Source: Brachionus manjavacas (lineage: Eukaryota > Rotifera > Eurotatoria > Ploima > Brachionidae). Taken from it: 64,000 nt of DNA. Below are positions 1 to 11,481 of the stretch, piece by piece. The stretch spans positions 4,593,501 to 4,657,500 of the forward strand of contig JAHQIY010000007.1 in NCBI GenBank assembly GCA_019054805.1. Direction: 5' to 3'. Every line of letters begins with the position of its first letter. Within the stretch, counting starts at the first letter, position 1. The notes below the pieces were generated by a model. It had not been told where the DNA came from, did no database searches, and saw nothing but the letters and a program-made list of their open reading frames with translations. Made by a program: the position numbers and the translations under genes.

Positions 1-3000
1 ACAAAGAAATAGATTTACTTTTAGGTCTATCTAGTGAACGAGTCAAAAAAGTGTTGACTCAAAACTATACAAACCCGAACATTAAAATCATCTTACATCC
101 TAAAAATAATGCGCCAAATTTTTCCATGTGGTCACATCACGAAAAAATTGTGGTTATTGATCAATCGATTGCTTTTTTTGGAGGAATAGACTTGTGCTTT
201 GGAAGATGGGATGATGAAGAGCATAGGTTGGTCGATGTCTATGACAACATTGATAACATTGATATTAAAAAATATCCTTTTATGTGCGAATCAATAGAGC
301 ATGATATAAGGGTGCTGTTTTGAATTCAAAAATAAAAAAAATTTAGTTTTTATTTAAGAGGGATAAGGTAATGAATTTGAATGAAGCTCTGTCAAAAATT
401 ATTAGAAACTCGGCTATTACTTGCAAGCTAGCCGCTAATGTTAACAACGATTCAATGCTAGAGTTGGAAGAGACAATTTTTACTTTTAATAAAATGAATC
501 CAAAATTAGGGGAAATAGAAAAGTCGCGATCTGACACGATTAAAAAAAAATTTCGTAGATTTAAAAAAGTAAAAAAAAGAAATCTTTATGAAAGATCATT
601 AAAAAAAAATTATATTTAAGATATTAGAACATAAAGGAGGTCTTAATAAAATCGAGTCGTTTAGTGGAAATTTTTCAGAGACTGAAGATGAGCTAATTAA
701 AGATCCGGCGGTCGAAATTCGATTTTGGATGGGTAAGGACTATACGAATTGTTACGTTGAGGATTTTAAAAACATACATGATTTTTCAACAGGTTTTTTT
801 TTAAATTGTCTCAATTTTATTATTTTTTAATTATTTTTTAGACCAATTTGATAGAAATGAAACTCCTAGGATGCCATGGAGGGATCAAGGAGCTGTGACA
901 TTAGGAGAATCAGCACGAGATTTAGCGCGTCATTTTATTCAACGATGGAATCAAGCTAAAGTAATGAGGTGGAAATTTTAATTCAAAATGTTTATTTGTC
1001 AAATTAGATAGAAATGGCTGAAAAAAATATGGATTATCCTTTTCTATTACCGAAAGGGTATCATTATCCTATTGAAGTCGATACTGATTTTTTAGGAAAA
1101 AAATTGTCAAAATGTTCTATTCAAGTATAGTTTGATATTCTTTCATTTTAAATTTTTTTTATATTTAATTAAGATATTACGCTCATTAGATTTATGGTCT
1201 GGAGGCTTACTAAATACGGAGTCATCAATTTTAAATGCCTATTGCCATTTAATTGAAAATTCGGATCACTATATTTATATTGAAGTAAGTTTAAAAATAA
1301 AGCTTTTTTAATGACTTTAATTAGTTAGAATCAATTTTTTGTTACAACTTGTAACACTGAAAAGGATACGATGGTAAAAAATTGTATCGGAAGTTTTTTG
1401 GTCAAAAGAATATCACGTGCATTTAGGTAATTTAAAATATTCAAATTGTATGATCCCACTAGCTTTATCTGATTTTAAAAGTTTAAAAATAAATTATATT
1501 ATTCTTTGCAACTCAGAAGCCAAAAATTAATTAGGCACTTATAAGATCTTGTAAGAAATAACAAGAATTATAGATTAAAAACTACCTTTGATTAGAGCTA
1601 ATACATCCATATTTATTAGCTCTCAAAGAAAAATACAATGACTTATTAATTAATTATTAATGAAAATTAATGATTTCAAATCAGTATAGTTATTCTAAAA
1701 TCATCCAGTTTGCTTCATATACCGATAAAATATAAAGAATGTTACCCCGTTTTTTTTATCCCGAAAATATACAAATTATTAAGACAATTATATTTTATCT
1801 TTTAAAACAAAAAAATTTAAATTAAAAAAAAATGCTAATAATTTGGATTAATTTAATATCCTTTCAAAAAGTTTAAGTCTTTTCTTTGATTTTCTTCGGT
1901 TCTAATTTTAACTGATCAGAGTTACTTTTGCTGACTATCGGTCATTTTTTTTAATTTTTTTTTGACAATTTTGTTAATATGATACCATTTTTCGCTGATA
2001 ATCTATTTGTTTCATTCTGATCTGTATCTTTTAAGGCTGCTATTCAGTATTTGCTTTACCCAAAGGTTCTAATTCTTCTCTTTTAGCTTATCTCATTCTT
2101 TCTAAATTTTCATCAATTTTCAAGGACTCAATTTTGTTAAAAAGAGAATCAATTTATTTTGAATATTTTTTTCTGGTATAGATAAATTATGTTCTGGTAG
2201 TTAAGGTTCTTCGTCTTCTACTTCGATTTCACCAAATTGGGCCATGTCTTGACTATTAAACCGATTCTCATAAAAATTCAATACAAAGACTCAAATGATT
2301 TAAAATTTTTTTAATTCATTTGAGTCGTTGTATTGAATCTTTAAGGGTTTAATCGAAAATCTTTTTCGTTTCGTTCTGACTGTCCTCGAACAACTTAAGC
2401 TTGTTTGACTCATTCATTATCTATCAATACTCCTGCTTGTTGTAGTTTTATGCATCTTATTGATGATAATGTATTTGGATGATTTCTGTTGATTTTATTG
2501 TTTAATTCTAAATGGAATCCTTCGATTATATTTTTGATTCTTATTTCTGTATCAAAATGGTTCTACATCTGCAATTCATTCCCTAAACTATATTTTTTCG
2601 AAAAAGTTTATCAATTATTCACAATTGCTGCACACTGGAAAGTGTATTTTGATAATCTTCTTGAACTCTTTTACCGGATCAGTGGAAGTAACCTAACAGA
2701 TTAATAAACTCTATGAACTCGTCTTTTTTATATCGATGTTTTAAACCAAAGGGGATTGCTCCTCAAAAAAACGTCCGCTTGAAGTGAATTACATTTTGAA
2801 AAAATTTCCTAATTCCAAAAATGCATTCTTCAAAATCAACCATAATTGACATTAGAAGGTATTGATTAAATGTTGCTTTTTTTTATCAAATATTTCTTTA
2901 TGTTTTTTTTTAGATCATTCTTAAGTTAGAACAAAAACACATGATAATGTAACTGTTTCGTAAAGATTTCGAAGATTGTAAATAATTCTATCATTCTTAG

Positions 3001-4463
3001 AGGTTCACACTATAACTCTTTCACTAACTCCACTTTTACTAAATTTTTCTAAAATTCTTATTGTGTCACTTATTAATTTTATTTTTTCATTATTTTTTTC
3101 GAAAATAAATTTCTTACATTAAATACAAATTAGTTAAGATTAACCTTAAAATATTCATCTAAAATAATTTTTTAAAATGTATGATTTAAAATTATGGTAA
3201 GTACATAGCCCGAAAAATACTAGTTTCTTAATTAAGTAGCCTTTTTTGTTAAGATATAGAAATTATGTTATTATAGAACTTTCTATTTCTTATAAAATTA
3301 AAATTTACTTTATTCGGAAATAAAAATCAATTAATTAAAAACTTTTTTTTAAAGTTTCAAATAAATATTATTATTTCAGAAAAAAAATGCGTATTATTAA
3401 AAGTTTCTTTAGTTGTTTAATTTAAAATTTAAATGGTCAAAGTAAAGCAAATTACACATTTTTAAAATATTAGGTGTTGCTCTGATTCTTACAAGATTTT
3501 TGTAAATAAATTTTTTTAATCTTTTAATTTTAATTTTTAAGGGAAAATAAAAAATTCAGAGTATATATAGTAATTCCACTATTACCAGGTTTTGACAATT
3601 TCAATACAATTTTAGCTGTTCAATATTTTAACTTAAGATCTATTAAATTTGGAAATTTTTCAATATTTAAAGAGCTAGAAAATCAAGGTAAATTTAAAAT
3701 TTAATCTTTTTATTTTCTTATTTAAATTTCAAAGGAATTGATCCATTTGATTATATAACGTTTCATGGAATGAGAAATTGGTCAGTATTGATGGGAAAAC
3801 TTGTCCAAGAAATTGTTTATGTTCATTCTAAGCTAATGATTGTGGACGACCGTCATGTTATTTGCGGCTCAGCGAATATCAATGACCGAAGTATGCTAGG
3901 CAAACGTGATTCAGAAATAGCTGCTCTTGTTCATGATGAGGATTTTGTTGATTCAAAATTAGATAATAAAAATGTTAAAGTAGGAAAATATGCATTTAAT
4001 CTGAGATCAAAAATTTTTAAGTAACTAGTGAAAAATAACAAAAAATTCTTAAAAAATTTTGTAAGACTTCATTTAGGAATTTATTTTAACAATCCTGAGT
4101 TGATAGATGTGTCCGATTGTGTTTGCGATGAATTTTTCTATAACTTTAAATTGGTTTCAAACAAAAATACGCAGATTTACGATCAAGTTTTCAAATGTTT
4201 GCCTTCTGATAATGCTGAAACGTTACAAACTCTGAAAACGTACTCATACCAACCCTGTTTAAACAAATCAGATCCAATTCAAGTAAATTTATTTTTCTAC
4301 TTATCGAATCTTATAATTTTAGAAATTCTAGGCCAAATCGAACCTCGAAAATGTGATGGGTTTTATTGTTGATTTTCCGCTAAATTTTTTATCAAAAGAA
4401 GAGAATTTCTTTCCGAACATTACAACCCCTGAAGGATTGGTTCCAACCTCTACATGGACTTAA
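1..4463 (+). CDS. Phospholipase D (PLD1/2-type), 5'-partial, 11 exons
   Basis: Phosphatidylcholine-hydrolysing phospholipase D, which makes phosphatidic acid at membranes. I read exons 1-311, 359-568, 621-792, 842-960, 1008-1124, 1174-1284, 1329-1426, 3542-3687, 3735-4020, 4066-4282 and 4332-4463. All junctions are GT...AG and keep phase, giving 638 visible residues. The first catalytic HxKxxxxD motif lies near 140-165 (HHEKIVVID), followed by [13 protein letters not shown] lysine/serine-rich variable loop (359-650) separates it from the RFWMGKDY block. The second HKD motif ([10 protein letters not shown], about 3820-3850) is followed by [17 protein letters not shown]. The protein ends in ...STWT, as animal PLDs do; the extreme C-terminus is known to matter for activity. 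The N-terminal PX/PH part lies off the window. Introns are 45-52 bp except intron 7 (1427-3541), which carries transposon debris. The donor of intron 1 (GTGCTG at 312) is weak. Confidence 0.93.
1890..2780 (-). pseudogene. Decayed MULE-type transposase relic inside PLD intron 7
   Basis: Read on the minus strand, broken frames resemble the C-terminal part of MULE/FLYWCH-type transposases. A stretch near 2500-2570 reads [20 protein letters not shown], followed by a helical [10 protein letters not shown] segment. This corresponds to the 'N..EGFHn.l...i...HPn' block of that family. Further downstream (about 2090-2250) come [35 protein letters not shown] and ERMR, with stops and frameshifts between them. 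It sits antisense to the host gene and explains much of the 2.1-kb intron. Family assignment is from remembered motif patterns only. Confidence 0.45.
2276..2338. repeat. 23-bp inverted repeat in PLD intron
   Basis: Arms 2276-2298 and 2316-2338 are complementary at 22 of 23 positions around a 17-nt A/T loop. It lies within the MULE relic and may be an internal or terminal repeat of that element. Confidence 0.7.
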
Positions 4464-4938
4464 TCAATTTTATTCTAATTAGGATGATAAATGAAATAAT
4501 TTTTTTGTAATAAAATTTTTTTAGAATTATTATTTTTGAAAAAGTATTAGAAATCGATAAAGTTTCGTAAAATTGTAGAATAAGAAGGCAGAATAAAACA
4601 TAAATTCTAAAAATCCAAAAAGAGAAAAAACATAAATTTAAAGAAAAAAATTATATAGTTAAAATGAGGCGAAAATTAATTAAAGAATTTGGCAACCAAA
4701 ATACCTTAAGACATTTATTTCCTCTTCAGTTGACACAGTCTCTTATGATTCAAATCAGTATTAAAAAAAGTTAGTCTTTCATTTTTTAACGAAAAGTCAA
4801 ACAACTCGCTAGCTTTATACAAGTGTACACACATTCAATAAGCCAAAAACCAATGACAGCTACAACTTTTGCTTAAAATATTAATCGTTTGAATAGGAGT
4901 TAGGCCTTGATGGACTATTAACCTTGAGCTATGTCAAG
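4464..4938. other. Intergenic, no gene seen
   Basis: AT-rich spacer between the PLD stop and the 3' end of the minus-strand LINE. AATAAAA near 4509 is a plausible PLD poly(A) signal. No other feature was recognised. Confidence 0.5.
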
Positions 4939-7715
4939 TTAGTAGTAGTAGTAGTAAAAAAAACCGCGGCATGAAATTGATCATGCGGAGCGCGTCAACA
5001 GTAGATGACGCCCTGTAGCGGTGGCGAGATGCTTGTCGAGATTGTTCTTGAATGAGTTGACTGTAGTTGAGTTGATGACTTCGTCTGGTAGGCCGTTCCA
5101 AAAGTTAACAATTCTATTATTGAAAAAATTGTGCCTTGGATTACATCATCTAACTATTTCACGCCTGAAAAGTCCTCTATGACCCCCTCGCGGCTCCGAG
5201 CATAGCGGTTTTGCGTACCAGTTTATGTGCTCTAAATTTGATTCAAGCTTAAATTTCTGTATTATGTCTCCGCGGATACGCCTTATTTTTAGTGTAGTTA
5301 GCCCTAATTTGCTGCATCGATCTTCGTAGTTTAAGCTTTTGAACTCATGTATGGTTTTCGTGGCTCTGTGTTGTACTTTTTCTAGCAATTTTATATCTTT
5401 CTGGGTGTATGGACTCCAGGCCGAGCTTGCAAATTCCAAGTGCGGTCTAATATAACATGTGTAAAGCTTTTTCCAGAGTTTTGCGTCTCTTAGGGTAAAA
5501 GCGTTCTTTAATGAGCTGAGTATAAAGTTTGCGTTAGCAGCGGCTTTACAGACTTGGTGTGATGGCTTAAGATCATTAGAGATAAAAATGCCGAGGTCTC
5601 TTTCGCTTGTAGTTTCAGTTATTCTAATGTTTGTATTTGAGCTGTGGTCTGACATTGTGTAGGTTGCTTTTGGGTTGTTTTTGCCGATGTCGTTGATGTA
5701 GATTACGAAGAGTGTAGGGCCGAGTACAGATCCTTGTGGTACACCGCTTAGTACCGGTAGCCAATCTGATTCGTGTTCGCCTAGAATTACTTTTTGCTTC
5801 CTGTTTTGTAAGAATGAGCGTATCCAGCATAGGAGTTTCGATTTGATGCCATATTGTTCAAGCTTGTATATAGCTTGTATGAGGCGAGCGTGTGTTACGG
5901 TGTCGAAAGCTTTGGCGAAATCGAGGAACAGAATGTCCAGCGGGTGATTCGAGGCTGATGCTTTTGTTGCGTAGTCCATTGTTTCTAAAAGATTAGTTAC
6001 GCATGCTTTTTTATTGACGAAGCCATGTTGATTTTCGGATATAAGCTTATTTTGTGACAAGAACGACATGATTTCTCTTTTATGTCAGTGAAATAGACCT
6101 GTAGTTCGATGGGTCGGTATTGTTGCCTTTTTCTAGGATTGGAGTTACTAATGATTCTCTCCATTTATCTGGAACACTTCCAGTGTCTAACGAGAGCTGG
6201 AAAATGCGTGTTAAGGGAAGGGCGAGCGTGTTTGCGCATTCTTTAAGTACGTGAGGATGGATACCGTCCGTGCCGATTGATTTATGGGGGTTTAGTTGGC
6301 TAAGAATCAGTATAACATCAGAGGCTGTTACTTTTATTGTGGAGATAGAGTTGGGTGTTCTCGAGGCGAAGACTGGCATTCCTTCGATTGTCTCCTCTTG
6401 AACGAATACGGAGTTAAAGTGTTGGTTTAAAATGTTCGCGATCGTGGTTTTGTCTTGTTGAGCAATTCCTTGTTCATCTTTCATTAAATTGATATGAGGT
6501 TTAACCTTTTGCTTGCTATTTAAGTTAGGATACAGTCGTTTCGGGTTGTTTTTGTCTGATGCTAGCTTGTATTCGTAGTTTCTAGTAGCCTCGCGAGTTT
6601 TTTTTTCTTCTTCAAGTTTTGCCTTAGTGTATTCGAGTTGTAGCTGACTATTTTTTCCACCTGGGGCTCGAACTTTGTTCCAGCTAGTTTTTTTTTCATT
6701 ATCAGTTGCTTTAGTTCTTGGTTCATCCACGGAACTTTTTTTCTAATGACTTTGTGGTGTTTTATTTTCGGAATAAAAGTGTCGCATGCTGAGTTATATA
6801 TCCTGATGAAAGAATTGTAGCAGCTGTTAACGTCCTGTTCAGTGAAAATTTTGTCCCAGTTGGCAGTTTCAAAGGCTTTGTTCAATTTGGCATACTCGCT
6901 CTGGTTATACTTGTACCTACAGCTTATAGAAACTTCTGATGTGCAAGTAGCAAGTTGGTACTCCCATGTTAGCGTTATGTGTGCTTGTTCTCGCGCTCCG
7001 AGGGGAGCAGAGTCGTTTACGTTGTGTATTCGATAGGGTGAGTCAGTGACAATGTAGTCGAGAGTGTTAGACAGACTTCCGTTGGCTTTGCGAAATGTAG
7101 GTTTGTTTACGTGCTGGTAGAGTGATTCGCTGTTTAGCAGGTCAATAAATTTGCTTCCTGGACTGTCCTCGTTCCCAAACACAGACACGGACCCGTCGTT
7201 GAGCCACTTTACGTAAGGGAAGTTGAAGTCCCCGGCGATAATTAATCCTGTGTTTTTCTTGTGGTGTACGGCTGATTTGGCGGCTCTCAAGGCTAAATTT
7301 ATTTCGTTGTCGACTAGGGAGTTAGCAGCGAAGTTATTTCCTGGTGGTGGGCGGTATATACAGCCTACGATTACAGTTTCCTTTTTCAAGTTGATTTGAC
7401 ACCAGAGTTGTTCTGATATTGAGCTATTATTTATGTTCGAAAGAACTTTGATAGTTGTGTTTGTGTGATTGAGATCGTTCCTGATGTATATTGCTACTCC
7501 GCCTCCGTAAGTAGGCCTGTCGTTTCTGTACACGTAGTAGTCAGCTAATGATGAGTTGGAGACGTTGGTAAACCAAGTTTCAGTGATAAGAATAACGTGC
7601 GGACGCTCTTGAGCGATTCGGCCCTCGAGTTCATTGATCTTAGATGTAAAAGTTAAAGCTTGGTTCGGGATTAATTTTGATATTTCCTTAATTAAGTGTT
7701 TGGAATTTTTTTCTT
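4939..7715 (-). mobile_element. Non-LTR retrotransposon (CR1/L2/Jockey group), broken copy
   Basis: Endonuclease plus reverse transcriptase pol read right to left. The endonuclease begins near 7700 and carries ITETWF, YGGGVAIYI, IYRPPPGNN, AGDFNFP and NTLDYI. The RT follows at 6650-5640, with SIGTDGIHPHVLK, NYRSISLT, FLDFAKAFD and SGVPQGSVLGPTLFVIYIND. The C-terminal tail (5640-4981) includes FFNNRIVNFWNGLPDEV. Damage: a frameshift near 6655, a deletion and frameshift near 6070-6080, loss of the YADD-containing segment near 5645, and an in-frame TGA near 5147. The 3' end on this strand finishes in a (TAC)n run (4940-4955). The copy is clearly GC-richer than its surroundings, so it is probably a fairly recent arrival. 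The 5' end is truncated and non-functional. Confidence 0.9.
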
Positions 7716-7937
7716 TAAAAAAATTATACTTTCAAAGAAAATGTTTATACTTTGTTAAATTTTTATATTCTCTTTCAAATTTTTTGATATAATATATATA
7801 TAAATTACTTTAAAAAATTCAACATGGTTGTATTTGACAAATAATCAAAACCCGTTCGCCATGTTAAAAGATATGTATATGAGAATGGGCGTTGTTAAGT
7901 CTTTTTCAATACTTCACATTTATTTTAAAAAATAAAT
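7716..7937. repeat. Short spacer with one arm of a 20-bp inverted repeat
   Basis: AT-rich sequence between the LINE 5' truncation point and the tandem repeat. Positions 7891-7910 are a perfect reverse complement of 7936-7955, the beginning of the first tandem unit, leaving a 25-nt loop. Confidence 0.75.
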
Positions 7938-8871
7938 TGAAAAAGACTTAACAACAGTCTTATTCTTACTATTTAAAATAAAGAGTGGCATCTTTATTTC
8001 AATTGAACAAAGCGCTAATTTTTTTTTGAGATATTTTTCATAGAATCAGACTTTTAATTTATTTCCAAATTTGAATATTGAAATGAAAGAATATAAAAAT
8101 TTTGTTGATAATGTTGAAAAATTTTATGACCAAAAGAATGAATTAATAGAATTATTAGTTAATTTAAAGCAATCTTTGATTAGTAAAAAAAAGAATTAAT
8201 AGATTATTCTCGTTTATATTATAAGTTCTTAAAAAAAAATTGTCCAAAATTGAAAAGACTTAACAACAGTCTTATTCTTACTATTTAAAATAAAGAGTGG
8301 CATCTTTATTTCAATTGAACAAAGCGCTAATTTTTTTGAGATATTTTTCATAGAATCAGACTTTTAATTTATTTCCAAATTTGAATATTGAAATGAAAGA
8401 ATATAAAAATTTTGTTGATAATGTTGAAAAATTTTATGACCAAAAGAATGAATTAATAGAATTATTAGTTAATTTAAAGCAATCTTTGATTAGTAAAAAA
8501 AAAGAATTAATAGATTATTCTCGTTTATATTATAAGTTCTTAAAAAAAATTGTCCAAAATTGAAAAAGACTTAACAACAGTCTTATTCTTACTATTTAAA
8601 ATAAAGAGTGGCATCTTTATTTCAATTGAACAAAGCGCTAATTTTTTTTTGAGATATTTTTCATAGAATCAGACTTTTAATTTATTTCCAAATTTGAATA
8701 TTGAAATGAAAGAATATAAAAACTTTGTTGATAATGTTGAAAAATTTTATGACCAAAAGAATGAATTAATAGAATTATTAGTTAATTTAAAGCAATCTTT
8801 GATTAGTAAAAAAAAAGAATTAATAGATTATTCTCGTTTATATTATAAGTTCTTAAAAAAAATTGTCCAAA
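7938..8871. repeat. Tandem triplication, unit about 310 bp, carrying a coiled-coil-like reading frame
   Basis: Three nearly identical units start at 7938, 8251 and 8561. The differences I can see are homopolymer length changes and one silent T-to-C. On the plus strand each unit contains a frame after a splice-acceptor-like ...TTTTTCATAG. It begins NQTFNLFPNLNIEMKEY and continues for about 75 residues rich in K, E, L, Y and N, with a heptad-like look, ending IVQN. In unit 1 one A is missing from an A run (8 versus 9), which closes the frame early. No family was recognised. The frame could be a real repeated exon or chance in AT-rich DNA. The near identity means a recent duplication or an assembly artefact. 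Confidence 0.85.
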
Positions 8872-9489
8872 ATTTTAAATGGCTTTATTACTATAATTAA
8901 TATAATCAACTATTAGAACAATTCAATTCTAACGACTAATTCTTTTAAAAAATTAATTTTGTTTTTTTAGTTTGAAATTAAGTTGTTAATTATTCTATAA
9001 TATTTTTCAAAATATGTAACCCATCCACAAATATAATGGCTATTAGTTTATAAAATAATAATTCTACCTGTATCAACTATTATTGACCTGAATTTACCTT
9101 AAATGTTGAGTTGGTTCGCCTTAAATAAAACACAGAATCGTTATCAATTTTTAATCAACAGAGTTGTTGGATCATTTAATTAACTACAAAATGAAACAAA
9201 ATCAGCAAGGCTCAAATCGATAAAAAAATAATCTAACTGAATACATTACGACTGCAATAGCCTTAATGACTAAACGCGAATTTTGCGCCGTTATAAATCA
9301 CCATACCGCAGGAACCTCTGCTTCTTCTTTTATTACTTTTATTTTAAAAATTAAATCAAAGAATTTTAAATAATTTGAATCTTGTATTTAGGTTTTTTAC
9401 CTTTTAATTTGTTCCGTTCTATATGTCTCCTTTATTATAATCTAAATGAGCGGAAAAGTTTATTGAAATTTGGACTTAACTTTGATTTA
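8872..9489. other. Intergenic, no gene seen
   Basis: AT-rich sequence with no convincing reading frame or RNA gene. Confidence 0.4.
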
Positions 9490-9781
9490 AAGTTCTGATT
9501 TGATGCTAGGGTTTTTGGTAATTTTTCGAAAACTTGGTAAATTTACGTAATAATTTGAAAAATTACATATTAAAAGCCATGGTCTCATTTAAATTATCTA
9601 GGAATTTTTCTCTTAATTTATTTTGTAATTCTTAAGTATTCTTGAACACATTTTTACCAAAATTTTCTAAATTATACTGGATTTTACCGTTCCAAAATTC
9701 GTTGTTTACGTAAATTTACGTAAAAATAGTTAAATTTTTTTTGTTAAAATTACCAAAAACCCTAGTATCAAATCAGCACTC
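9490..9781. mobile_element. MITE with ~35-bp terminal inverted repeats and TA flanks (mariner/Tc1-like)
   Basis: Left end 9490-9526 and right end 9745-9781 are inverted copies with a few mismatches (core GATTTGATGCTAGGGTTTTT on the left). TA dinucleotides at 9488-9489 and 9782-9783 fit a TA target duplication. Subterminal TTTACGTAA motifs occur on both sides (about 9540 and 9710-9725). The interior has no coding capacity, so it is non-autonomous. Confidence 0.75.
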
Positions 9782-10155
9782 TAATTAAAAGAGATTTATG
9801 TAAGGTATAATTTTAAAGAAAGATAACAAAATAATGAGACAAATATTTTGTCGAAACTTTTTACGATTAAAATTACAAAGAAAGGTAATATTCACAAATA
9901 ATTGATGATAATATTTTAAATATTAAATTAAGAACAAAAATTTAGAATTTTTAAGATGAAAAACGTTTTTTTTTAATTAAAATTTAAAAAAGAGTCCATT
10001 TATAATTCAAAAAAGTAATATCAAAATTATGATTTAAATCTAAATTAATTAAATAAGATAGAAAAAATAAATTTTATTTATAAACTTAAGAAACTTATAG
10101 ATAAAAATCAGTCAAAAAATAGTTTGGTAATCTTATCAAAGATAAAATTAATGTA

Positions 10156-10554
10156 TTTGACAATTGTCAAATTTCAAGTATGGCTTTTGAACTTATTTTT
10201 GAGAAGGATTTCTAAGTTTAGTCGAAAAACTTAAGAATAAAGCTGTATCACAAGTCGAAAGGAACATAAAAAAATATTTTTAATTTAAAAAAAATCTTAA
10301 TTTGTATTTCAGATGCAGCAACAGTGTCGGACTTATGTTTTAATTTTTTATAACAAGGAATAAATTTATGTCTTTGCATGCGCTTAAACTATTTTTTCAG
10401 TATTAAGTGCACTCGTTTTTAGGCTCGGAAATACCGTATTAGAGTAAAAATTTACAAAAATTAAAAAAATTAGACTTAAATTCTCCGACTAAACTTAGCA
10501 ATCCTTCTCAAAAATAAGTTCAAAAGCCATACTTGAAATTTGACAATTGTCAAA
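10156..10554. mobile_element. MITE with ~70-bp terminal inverted repeats and TA flanks
   Basis: Left arm about 10156-10224 and right arm 10486-10554 are reverse complements with a single mismatch seen. The ends start TTTGACAATTGTCAAATTTC, itself containing a palindrome. TA lies immediately outside each end, as for Tc1/mariner insertions. The 260-bp interior is non-coding. High arm identity argues for recent activity. Confidence 0.8.
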
Positions 10555-11481
10555 TACAAATTATTGTTGGCAAACGAGATACCATAATTCTTGTTTAAAT
10601 TTCAATAGAAATTAGATAAATGCCAACTGGTGTTGCTCAATCTCGGATAAAATGAGCAAAAAAAAAAATCTTAAAAGATAGAGTTTTTCACTTAATTTTC
10701 ATTGTCCATTTTTATTCTTTTAATTTATTTGAATATGTCAATTGGGAATGCAAAAGAAAGCAAAATAGTAAAAGTATTTAAAAAAAAATTTAGCATATAT
10801 TTTGTTTCAAAAATTTTTTTAATTTATTTTATATTTTTTTTAATTTTTCTCTTAATTCAGGAATATTTTTGTTTGTCTTTTTTGGTTCAATTCCTTCATT
10901 TTTCAAAGTAAAATTCTTTATTATTATTTTTGATCATACTTTTAGATAGATCAGGTTTACTAGAGAACCAAACTTTTAGTTTTGTTATTTATTCAATTAA
11001 TTAGAAAAAAATTGAAAAAAAAAACTTTGAAAACTTTATTAAAACTATTTATTAAATCAATATTTTGGTGGTCTGAACTCTTGGCGATGAATGAAAAGGA
11101 ATTCATACTTTCGATATTAAAAGCAACTCAAATTTGTTCTATGTTCTTTCTTTTCAAAATATTAGTATTTTGTTTAGAATTTATTTAAATTTTTTTTTTT
11201 TTTATGTTTTTAGTCGTCACCCTAATAATTTCAAGGCTTAAAATCAGCCTATTTTAATAAACGCGTGCAAAATTTAGCATTCAAAAGTTGCAATCAAAAA
11301 ATTCTTGCAAATATGTGTGTACGTGTATTTGATATTTTTTTTTCTAAACCACGTCGTCACTGCTTAATGAAATGATGATTAAAATATGAAAATACTTCAA
11401 ACGATCAAACTTTAAATTTTATGTAAAGTCTACGCTACATTATTTTAATTTCAGATAAAATTTTGATCGCAAGTAGCAAAA
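10555..11481. other. Intergenic and 5' region of delta-COP gene
   Basis: AT-rich. TTAATTTCAG just before 11455 looks like a splice acceptor, so the delta-COP mRNA may have a non-coding 5' exon upstream. Short reading frames here are low-complexity K/F/L/I runs and were not called. Confidence 0.35.

Noticed and set aside
2489-2704. 71-codon plus-strand frame in the PLD intron
   Set aside because: Lies inside an intron; the opposite strand holds the MULE-like debris.
10702-11188. Two short plus-strand frames rich in F, L, I and K
   Set aside because: Low-complexity translation of AT-rich DNA without motif, conserved start context or GC rise.
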